Source: Defluviitaleaceae bacterium
Lineage (GTDB): Bacteria; Bacillota; Clostridia; Lachnospirales; WRAX01
Reading direction: 5' to 3'
Assembly (NCBI GenBank): GCA_009787945.1
Contig: WQSI01000063.1
Span: 1-10,081 of the forward strand
DNA: 10,081 nucleotides
Positions 1 to 4,289 of this stretch are shown in pieces. Position 1 is the stretch's first letter. Every line of letters begins with the position of its first letter. The notes under the pieces are model-generated. The model saw only the letters and a list, made by a program, of their open reading frames with translations. It ran no database searches and was not told where the DNA came from. The position numbers and the translations under genes are program-made.

Positions 1-24
1 TAATTAATCTAAAGGAGAAATAAC

Positions 25-648
25 ATGAGAGATAGTTTAGTTTTTTACAGAAGTTTTTATGAAGCCATTAAAAAATTACCAAAAAGTTTAAAACTTTCTG
101 CTTATGATGCTATTGTGGCTTATGCCCTTGATGAAGAGTTGTTGGAAGTGAAAGGGGCTGCAAATGCCGTATTTACAATGGCTGTGCCTCAGGTAGATGC
201 CAATAATAAGAAGTTTAAGGACGGAATAAAGGGTGGTCGTCCATCTAAAAATAATAACCTTAGGTTATTTGGTGAAGAACCTAATGGAAATGAAAATGAG
301 AATTTAAATGTTAATGAAAAGGAGAAGGTGAATGGGAATGAGGACCTTTGGGGCTGCGCCCCGATAACCCTCGCCTTCGGCGACCACACACTCACTCTAA
401 CCAAAGAGGACTACGAAGAAGCTCTTCAAGGTGAGCCGTTTGATTATGACTTAATAGATGAAATGAACCCTTTGGGCAGTGAGCTTTTAGAAGAGATTTG
501 GGATAACGATGATTATAATGATGATATGGTTCTCGCCAAGCCTGATGAAGAGCTTGGTAGCTACTTACGTAACCTTTTTAACCCCATAAAATCAAGCGAA
601 CGCAGAGCTTGGAATAAACTTACTAGATATATGGAGGAACACGAATGA
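25..648 (+). CDS. DUF6291-type protein (phage-associated, unknown function)
   Basis: A 207-residue protein of unknown function. Residues 1-75 match my memory of the DUF6291 family: an opening MRDSLVFYRSFYEAI, an alanine/tyrosine helical middle, then PQVDANNKKFKDGIKGGRPSK. In that family the GGRP segment is usually followed, as here, by a variable Asn/Glu/Lys linker (75-107). These proteins are common in Firmicute phages and prophages near replication genes, but their biochemical role is not established. The C-terminal part (123-207) is acidic and ends in a helical, more basic segment (RNLFNPIKSSERRAWNKL); I do not recognise it. The start is fixed by AAAGGAG seven bases upstream of ATG. The 5' half is AT-rich while bases 350-382 are abruptly GC-rich. 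The stop overlaps the nucleosidase start in ATGA, so the two are probably cotranslated. No other phage gene is visible, so this may be a remnant or a domesticated gene. Confidence 0.85.
   Translation: MRDSLVFYRSFYEAIKKLPKSLKLSAYDAIVAYALDEELLEVKGAANAVFTMAVPQVDANNKKFKDGIKGGRPSKNNNLRLFGEEPNGNENENLNVNEKEKVNGNEDLWGCAPITLAFGDHTLTLTKEDYEEALQGEPFDYDLIDEMNPLGSELLEEIWDNDDYNDDMVLAKPDEELGSYLRNLFNPIKSSERRAWNKLTRYMEEHE
350..382. repeat. two GC-rich palindromes inside the DUF6291 gene
   Basis: GGGGC-TGC-GCCCC (350-362) and CGCC-TTC-GGCG (372-382; as RNA the loop is C-UUCG-G, a very stable tetraloop) lie 9 bases apart and encode residues 109-120, just after the Asn/Glu linker. The surrounding gene is AT-rich. 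The block looks like a small palindromic element that entered in frame, but a source copy is not visible in this window. Confidence 0.45.
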
Positions 649-1337
649 TAGGTATTATAGGAGCTATGGAAGTTGAAGTTCAGGGCATTTTGGAGCAGAT
701 GACAGATAAGACCACCCGCACAATCGGCGGGCTTGACTTCCATGAAGGGAAGATTGGCGGCGCGCCTGTTGTTGTGGTTAAATGCGGCATTGGCAAGGTT
801 AACGCCGCCCATTGCGCATCTATTTTGGTGACAAGCTTTGATGTGGCGGGGGTTATAAACACTGGGGTTGCGGGGGGCATTAACCCTCATGTTAACATTG
901 GGGATGTGGCAATTTCAAACGACCTGGTTCAGCATGATGTGGAAGCTACGGAGTTTGGCTATGTAACGGGGCAAGTGCCTGGGCTTGCCAGCCCCTACTT
1001 TGCCGCTTGCAAAGAGCTGATTGAAAAGGCGAAAACCGCCGCCAAAGATGCCTTGCCAGAGGGCAAAAAATGGCATGTTGGCAGAATAGCCACAGGCGAC
1101 CAATTTATCGCAAGCCGCAGGGCGAAAGATGCCATTTGGGAAAGCCACGTTCCCCTTTGCACCGAAATGGAAGGGGCGGCAATTGCCCAGGTTTGTATGC
1201 TAACCGCCACCCCCTTTGTGGCAATACGCGCCATAAGCGACAAGGCAGACGGCACAGCCCATGAGGACTTTCCTACGTTTATGGAAGAAACGGCGGTTAC
1301 TTCTGCTAAACTCGTGATGGGTATGGTGGGGGAGTAA
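645..1337 (+). CDS. mtnN: 5'-methylthioadenosine/S-adenosylhomocysteine nucleosidase
   Basis: Cytoplasmic MTA/SAH nucleosidase (Pfs/MTAN), which hydrolyses the N-glycosidic bond of 5'-methylthioadenosine and S-adenosylhomocysteine to release adenine. It serves methionine salvage and SAH detoxification, and supplies S-ribosylhomocysteine for LuxS where that exists. The 230 residues are the normal family length. Visible signatures: N-terminal MIGIIGAMEVEV, with E11 matching catalytic Glu12 of the E. coli enzyme; GVAGGI (75-79 region); the TEMEGAA substrate loop (173-179), in which E176 matches the ribose-binding Glu174; and ISDKADG, with D199 matching catalytic Asp197. GGAGG ends 7 bases before the ATG, inside the end of the upstream gene, and the ATG overlaps the upstream TGA, which implies translational coupling. 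Pairing with a DUF6291 gene is unusual. A palindromic repeat follows and may end transcription. Confidence 0.95.
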   Translation: MIGIIGAMEVEVQGILEQMTDKTTRTIGGLDFHEGKIGGAPVVVVKCGIGKVNAAHCASILVTSFDVAGVINTGVAGGINPHVNIGDVAISNDLVQHDVEATEFGYVTGQVPGLASPYFAACKELIEKAKTAAKDALPEGKKWHVGRIATGDQFIASRRAKDAIWESHVPLCTEMEGAAIAQVCMLTATPFVAIRAISDKADGTAHEDFPTFMEETAVTSAKLVMGMVGE

Positions 1338-1355
1338 TTACAGGCATACCTCACG

Positions 1356-1459
1356 CCGTCATCCCGCGCTTGACGCGGGAACTCGTCAGTAATAAGTAGC
1401 CCCTACAGTATGGGGCTTGGAATGACATGTGGGATTGCGGGTCAAGCCCGCAATGACGG
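1356..1459. repeat. 104-bp palindromic intergenic element with inverted ends
   Basis: The element begins CCGTCAT and ends ATGACGG. It holds three hairpins: TCCCGCG/CGCGGGA (1362-1380), AGCCCC/GGGGCT (1398-1417) and ATTGCGGG/CCCGCAAT (1434-1454). The outer two are imperfect inverted copies of each other, each with a TTGAC or TCAAG loop. It lies between convergent mtnN and the metallohydrolase gene, so it may also stop transcription from both sides, although no strong T-run follows. A truncated relative of its end occurs at 3620-3630. It resembles dispersed REP/MITE-like elements. Confidence 0.7.
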
Positions 1460-1464
1460 TTAAG

Positions 1465-2445
1465 TTAATAATTAACAGTTACGTTTGTGCCGTTTGATGT
1501 TATGGTTATGTTGCCATGAATGTCTGTACGGTAAACCCGAACGCCGTGGCTTACAAGGCGGGTTATTACCTGGCTGTGGGGGTGTCCAAAGGTGTTGTTT
1601 GCTCCCACGCTGATGACGGCAATTTGAGGGCTGACAGCTGAAAGAAATTCTTCCGTGGTGCTGGTGTTGCTTCCGTGATGCCCCACATGCAACACATTGG
1701 CGGACAAGCTGTGTAACGCCACCATCTCTCCTTCGCTTGTTCTTTCTGCGTCGCCTGTAAACAGGAAGCTGGTGCTTCCGAAGGTTAGGTGGGTGGCAAC
1801 GGAATAGTCGTTTAGGTTGCTGTAACCGCTGGAATTTGGGGCGATTATGGTAAACACTGCTTCACCAAAGGCGAAGGTGTCGCCTATTACAGGGGGCGAC
1901 ACGTTTATGTGGCTGTTTTCCAGGGCTTCTATAAACCGCTCGAAGGTTAAGGTTGTGTGGGTGACATTTGGCATTATCAGCGTGCCTATGGGAAACTCGC
2001 TGATAATGGGGATAAGCCCGCCGATGTGGTCGGCATGGGGGTGGGTGGCTATTACATAGGCAAGCTCCCTAACCCCATGGCTGTGGAGATAGTCTATTAC
2101 CCGCTGACCCATGTGGTTGTCGCCACCGTCAATAAGCACAGCCCCGTAGGCAGTGCGGATAAGGACGGCATCCCCCTGCCCTACGTCAATAAAATGCACA
2201 TAAACATAGCCATCAGCGGGGATTTGCCCCCCTGCGAAAAGGTCAATAAAAAAGCTTGACACACTATCCCAAATGTTTGTGGCTGTTTCTGTTATGTTTT
2301 CCCGCCATTCTGGGTTTTGGTGGAGGAAAAACCCAGAAACCCCCGCAACCACGGCAACCATGAGCAATATAACTAAAAACCTTCTGCGGCGCACCTTTGC
2401 CATTGCGGGGCTGCGCCGTCTGCGGACTTTTCTTTTTCGCGGCAT
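1465..2445 (-). CDS. membrane-anchored ComEC-type MBL-fold metallohydrolase
   Basis: A 326-residue protein: a strongly basic N-terminus (PRKRKVRRRR, then KVRRRR), one membrane segment (about 23-42), a linker, and a metallo-beta-lactamase-fold domain from about 80 to the end. Metal-site motifs are intact: HFIDVGQGDAVLI (84-96), THPHADHIGG (134-143, HxHxDH), LFTGDAE (228-234), HVGHHGSNTS (253-262) and FGHPHS (286-291). This is the domain found at the C-terminus of ComEC/Rec2 and in stand-alone extracellular or membrane-tethered relatives, which are thought to be nucleases or phosphodiesterases. The basic-then-hydrophobic N-terminus predicts that the catalytic domain faces outside. The ComEC channel domain is absent, so this is not the DNA-uptake channel itself. 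The start at 2445 has AGGAAAGAGG about 7 bases upstream; an internal Met15 has no such site. It is divergent from the next gene. The substrate is unknown. Confidence 0.85.
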   Translation of the reverse strand: MPRKRKVRRRRSPAMAKVRRRRFLVILLMVAVVAGVSGFFLHQNPEWRENITETATNIWDSVSSFFIDLFAGGQIPADGYVYVHFIDVGQGDAVLIRTAYGAVLIDGGDNHMGQRVIDYLHSHGVRELAYVIATHPHADHIGGLIPIISEFPIGTLIMPNVTHTTLTFERFIEALENSHINVSPPVIGDTFAFGEAVFTIIAPNSSGYSNLNDYSVATHLTFGSTSFLFTGDAERTSEGEMVALHSLSANVLHVGHHGSNTSTTEEFLSAVSPQIAVISVGANNTFGHPHSQVITRLVSHGVRVYRTDIHGNITITSNGTNVTVNY

Positions 2446-2531
2446 ACTTTTACCTCTTTCCTGCGTATATAGCTTATGGTACTATAATACTACAAAACCC
2501 GCAAAACCGCAACCCTAAAATTGGAGAACAA
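2446..2531. promoter_or_regulatory. divergent promoter region
   Basis: This 86-bp gap must drive both flanking genes. TATAAT at 2483-2488 is a good -10 box for the rightward gene (its -35 is weak). On the minus strand TATTAT (2484-2489) lies 17 bases downstream of a poor -35, TTGCGG (2507-2512). The two -10 boxes would use the same bases, so the two transcripts could compete. Ribosome sites are AGGAAAGAGG (minus, 2453-2462) and GGAGA (plus, 2523-2527). Confidence 0.4.
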
Positions 2532-3605
2532 ATGACACTAGAAAAACATTTCGCAAATTTAAATAAATTTTTTATTGCCTTTTTGGTTATTGGGCTGATG
2601 TTTTACGCCACAGAGGATTTATTTGTGATGACATATATAGCAATGTTCATCCTTGTGACCTTAAAGGCGGTGCTGACCCCAGGCGAAGCGAAAATTAAGA
2701 TTGTGCTGATATTTGCCTATGTGGCGATTGTTGTGCTGCAGGTGTTTATGATTTACCGCCTGATATTCGTAAACAACGGCACAGGGGATTATGCAGAGCA
2801 AATCCACATTTTACGCAGGTTTCTTGCTATCGCCGCCCTTATCATGCCTGTTCTTGCCAGCCGCTTTATTGTGGCAGGGCGCAGGGCAAATTTTCATCTG
2901 CCTTCAATTGGCTCTGCCGCCACCATCGGGCTTGCCCAGCTTGCCCGCCTTAAAAACACCGCGGCAGACACGCGAAAAAAGCTCTGCCTGCACAACATAA
3001 GGGATGCGGCAGACGAGCTTTCCCGCCACAACAGCCGAAATTATATTAACAACGGCAGTTTGACGGAAGAGTATTTTGAGGACGTTAAAGCCACAATGGA
3101 CGACCCCAATATCTACGTTATCATCAGCAAAACAGGCTCGCCTGTGTCGGAGCTTATGTCCATTTACACCAAAAAAATGTACAACCACGCAAGCTTGTCA
3201 TTTGACTGCCAGTTGCAAACCACCGTAAGCTACAACGGAGGGCAAAAGGTGTACCCCCCAGGCTTAAATTACGAGATGATAGAGTTTTTTAACCAAACCC
3301 CAGACGCGCGCATCTTGGTATACTCCATCACCTGCACCCGCCAGCAAAAACAAAAGCTGGCAGACAAAATAGCCCAAATTAACAAAGAAGGCAGTGCATA
3401 CAACGTGACAGGGCTTGTGACCAACAAAAGTTACAAACCCAACATCATGTTTTGTAGCCAATTTGTCTACGCCATGTTGGACTATATAGACCTCGCCCCC
3501 TTCAAAAAGCCCCACCGCCCCGTAAGCCCCACCGACCTTATCGAGCTGGACTATTATAAAAAGCTTAAATTTGTAAAGGAAATCCGCCTTAATGAGGAGG
3601 ATTAG
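2532..3605 (+). CDS. membrane protein with permuted papain-like (YiiX/NlpC-P60-like) domain
   Basis: A 357-residue protein. The N-terminal third has about four hydrophobic segments (roughly 12-28, 33-49, 57-80, 97-115). A basic/polar linker follows, then a C-terminal domain from about 193. That domain starts IYVIISKTGSPVSELMSIYTKKMYNHASLSFD and later has NIMFCSQFVYAMLD. The order His (H219, in NHASLSF) before Cys (C308, in FCSQFV) is that of the circularly permuted papain-like hydrolases (YiiX/YaeF, NlpC/P60 superfamily), which cleave peptide, amide or lipid-ester bonds; I infer an active thiol hydrolase near the membrane. The substrate is not predictable. An ATG at 2397 is in frame, but TTGGAGA just before 2532 and overlap with the divergent gene favour 2532. 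Divergent from the metallohydrolase gene; a repeat fragment and the toxin modules follow. Confidence 0.75.
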   Translation: MTLEKHFANLNKFFIAFLVIGLMFYATEDLFVMTYIAMFILVTLKAVLTPGEAKIKIVLIFAYVAIVVLQVFMIYRLIFVNNGTGDYAEQIHILRRFLAIAALIMPVLASRFIVAGRRANFHLPSIGSAATIGLAQLARLKNTAADTRKKLCLHNIRDAADELSRHNSRNYINNGSLTEEYFEDVKATMDDPNIYVIISKTGSPVSELMSIYTKKMYNHASLSFDCQLQTTVSYNGGQKVYPPGLNYEMIEFFNQTPDARILVYSITCTRQQKQKLADKIAQINKEGSAYNVTGLVTNKSYKPNIMFCSQFVYAMLDYIDLAPFKKPHRPVSPTDLIELDYYKKLKFVKEIRLNEED

Positions 3606-3619
3606 GAAACCTTCCTTCA

Positions 3620-3637
3620 CCGTCATTGCGCCCCTAC
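3620..3637. repeat. truncated palindromic-repeat fragment
   Basis: CCGTCATTGCG (3620-3630) matches the end of the 1356-1459 element read on the other strand. It is followed by CCCCTAC, the end of the second palindrome family seen at 9117 and 10021. It lies 14 bases after a stop codon. The fragment has no partner arm and looks like a relict junction of the two families. Confidence 0.5.
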
Positions 3638-3660
3638 AATTATAATGATTTACATAACGG

Positions 3661-3689
3661 TTGACTTTGTGTCAAGAAGATGATAAAAT
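3661..3689 (+). promoter_or_regulatory. sigma-A promoter of toxin copy 1
   Basis: TTGACT (3661-3666), 17-bp spacer, TAAAAT (3684-3689); expected start near 3696. The -35 box is one arm of the palindrome TTGAC-TTTGT-GTCAA (3661-3675), which could also be an operator. Confidence 0.8.
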
Positions 3690-3727
3690 AATCTTGGAGC
3701 AATCAAAAAGCAAGGCGGTTGGCTAAT

Positions 3728-3741
3728 CTCCCGAAAGGGGG
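3728..3741 (+). promoter_or_regulatory. hairpin burying the toxin-1 Shine-Dalgarno
   Basis: CUCCC (3728-3732) pairs with GGGGG (3737-3741) across a GAAA loop, a GNRA tetraloop. The 3' arm is the core of AAAGGGGGTGA, the ribosome site 6 bases upstream of the toxin ATG. Intrinsic masking of the ribosome site is typical of type I toxin messages. Confidence 0.75.
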
Positions 3742-3749
3742 TGAAGCTT

Positions 3750-3857
3750 ATGTCAATTTCCGAAACATTTATAGTGATTTTTGCAGCAATGACTTTTGTC
3801 ATCGCGCTTATCACGCTAATGATTTACATAATTGACACATTTCTGAAAAAGAAATAA
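3750..3857 (+). CDS. small holin-like type I toxin, copy 1
   Basis: A 35-residue peptide: short polar start MSISET, one unbroken hydrophobic helix (about 7-28, FIVIFAAM...LIMIYII-like), then DTFLKKK with a basic end. Size, topology and the opening match the putative holin-like toxin family (Hol_Tox; BsrE, BsrG and TxpA of Bacillus subtilis are relatives in style), which insert into the cell membrane when overproduced. The gene has its own promoter, a strong but hairpin-masked ribosome site, and a stop codon that forms part of the terminator stem. A convergent antisense RNA overlaps its last codons. The near-identical second copy 309 bp downstream supports it as a real gene, since most base differences are silent. 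Toxicity is inferred, not seen. Confidence 0.85.
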   Translation: MSISETFIVIFAAMTFVIALITLMIYIIDTFLKKK

Positions 3858-3946
3858 CCGCCCTCAGCAAAAGGTAGCGGTTATTTGCATTAAATTTAAC
3901 TAAACCTTAAGCCAACCGCTTTGCGATTGCTCTGTTTTATTTCTCT
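3846..3946 (-). ncRNA. predicted antitoxin RNA 1 (about 100 nt)
   Basis: Expected to start near 3946 from the promoter at 3953-3981 and end in the TTTTT run (minus strand, 3850-3846) after the shared terminator stem. It begins with the stable hairpin at 3932-3907 and is fully complementary to the last codons, stop and terminator of toxin message 1 (roughly 3846-3890). This matches RatA/SR4-type antitoxins, which pair with the toxin message 3' end and lead to RNase III cleavage. No ORF of note lies in it. Confidence 0.75.
3852..3886. terminator. two-way terminator shared by toxin 1 and antitoxin 1
   Basis: AAATAACCGC (3852-3861) and GCGGTTATTT (3877-3886) form a perfect 10-bp stem around a 15-base loop. 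The A-run before it (3846-3850) gives a U-tract for the leftward RNA; rightward, ATTT is followed by a weaker AT-rich tail. The toxin stop codon is inside the stem. Confidence 0.85.
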
Positions 3947-3952
3947 AAACAT

Positions 3953-3981
3953 ATTATAACACATGGTTGACTTTGTGTCAA
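3953..3981 (-). promoter_or_regulatory. consensus promoter of antitoxin RNA 1
   Basis: Read on the minus strand: TTGACA (3981-3976), 17-bp spacer, TATAAT (3958-3953), a perfect consensus sigma-A promoter. It is stronger by sequence than the facing toxin promoters (TTGACT/TAAAAT), as expected if antitoxin must exceed toxin. Its -35 lies in the palindrome used by the toxin-2 promoter. Confidence 0.88.
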
Positions 3982-3995
3982 GATGATGATAAAAT
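3967..3995 (+). promoter_or_regulatory. sigma-A promoter of toxin copy 2
   Basis: TTGACT (3967-3972), 17-bp spacer, TAAAAT (3990-3995); start expected near 4002. Back-to-back with the antitoxin-1 promoter: the palindrome TTGACTTTGTGTCAA (3967-3981) holds the -35 boxes of both, so two polymerases could not bind at once. Confidence 0.8.
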
Positions 3996-4036
3996 AAATT
4001 CTGGAGCAATCAATAGAAGCAAGGCGGTTGGCTAAT

Positions 4037-4050
4037 CTCCCGAAAGGGGG
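4037..4050 (+). promoter_or_regulatory. hairpin burying the toxin-2 Shine-Dalgarno
   Basis: Same structure as at 3728-3741: CUCCC (4037-4041), GAAA loop, GGGGG (4046-4050), covering the ribosome site upstream of ATG 4059. The whole stretch from AAGCAAGG to the ATG is unchanged between copies. Confidence 0.75.
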
Positions 4051-4058
4051 TGAAGCTT

Positions 4059-4166
4059 ATGTCAATTTTTGAAACATTCATAGTGATTTTTGCTGCAATG
4101 ACCTTTGTCATCGCGCTTATCACGCTAATGATTTACATAATTGACACATTTCTGAAAAAGAAATAA
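4059..4166 (+). CDS. small holin-like type I toxin, copy 2
   Basis: A 35-residue peptide identical to copy 1 except Phe at position 4 instead of Ser (TTT for TCC): polar start, one membrane helix, DTFLKKK end. It has its own promoter, masked ribosome site, terminator and antisense RNA, so it should be regulated independently of copy 1, unless the antitoxins act in trans. Three of the five base differences in the ORF are silent and the other two fall in one codon, which points to selection on the peptide since duplication. Convergent with, and about 120 bp from, the end of walK. Confidence 0.85.
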   Translation: MSIFETFIVIFAAMTFVIALITLMIYIIDTFLKKK

Positions 4167-4246
4167 CCGCCCCTCGGCAAGGTCGCGGTTATTTATATCC
4201 CACAACTAAGCCAACCGCTTTGCGATTGCTCTGTTTTTATGTCTAT
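4155..4246 (-). ncRNA. predicted antitoxin RNA 2 (about 90 nt)
   Basis: Expected from about 4246, using the promoter at 4253-4281, to the TTTTT run (minus strand, 4159-4155). It starts with the same hairpin as antitoxin 1 (4231-4206) and overlaps the last codons and terminator of toxin 2. The terminator loop differs from that of antitoxin 1, so each antitoxin may prefer its own toxin message. Being on the walRK strand, it could also be reached by transcription running past walK. Confidence 0.72.
4161..4194. terminator. two-way terminator shared by toxin 2 and antitoxin 2
   Basis: AAATAACCGC (4161-4170) and GCGGTTATTT (4185-4194), the same perfect 10-bp stem as copy 1, around a 14-base loop of different sequence. 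A-run 4155-4159 gives the leftward U-tract. Confidence 0.85.
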
Positions 4247-4252
4247 GTTTAT

Positions 4253-4281
4253 ATTATACCACGCCACAAACAAAATATCAA
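4253..4281 (-). promoter_or_regulatory. promoter of antitoxin RNA 2
   Basis: Minus strand: TTGATA (4281-4276), 17-bp spacer, TATAAT (4258-4253). The -35 region is not homologous to the palindrome at 3967; it is formed from sequence just past the walK stop. The module end lies within this promoter, so its -35 was supplied by the neighbouring DNA. Confidence 0.82.
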
Positions 4282-4289
4282 GTGCAAAT

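Larger units (their letters stand above)
3697..3932. repeat. inverted repeat giving both RNAs the same 5' hairpin
   Basis: The start of the toxin message (3697-3726) and the start of the opposite-strand RNA (3932 back to 3907) carry nearly the same sequence: GAGCAATC, a loop, then GGTTGGCT. Within one RNA, GAGCAAUC pairs with GGUUGGCU with a single bulged G. In the antisense RNA the stem continues through GC/GC to an AAA loop. Copy 2 has the same pair at 4004-4035 and 4206-4231. The likely roles are protecting the 5' ends and, because the stem arms are shared, toxin-antitoxin RNA contact. Confidence 0.7.
3659..4263. repeat. tandem duplication of a toxin/antisense-RNA module, period 306 bp
   Basis: Copy 1 (3659-3964) and copy 2 (3965-4263) align along their whole length. 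The 108-nt toxin ORFs differ at 5 positions, giving a single amino-acid change (S4F). Promoter boxes, 5' hairpin, Shine-Dalgarno hairpin, terminator stem and antisense promoter are all kept, while terminator loops and spacer bases vary. That pattern means selection on the RNA and protein parts of each unit. This duplication fills the 684-bp gap between the annotated genes on either side. Confidence 0.93.

Noticed and set aside
2397..2531. N-terminal extension of the permuted-papain membrane protein from an upstream ATG
   Set aside because: It would overlap the start and ribosome site of the divergent metallohydrolase gene, and a clear GGAGA site precedes ATG 2532.
3652..3675. A third antisense promoter at the left palindrome
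   Set aside because: TTGACA is present, but the base stretch 17 bp away is TAAATC, a poor -10 box; the nearest TATAAT is 25 bp away.
3659..4263. Reading the duplicated block as a MITE or insertion sequence because of its inverted repeats
   Set aside because: The inverted repeats are internal to the transcripts rather than at element ends, no target duplication is visible, and promoters, ORFs and terminators explain the structure better.
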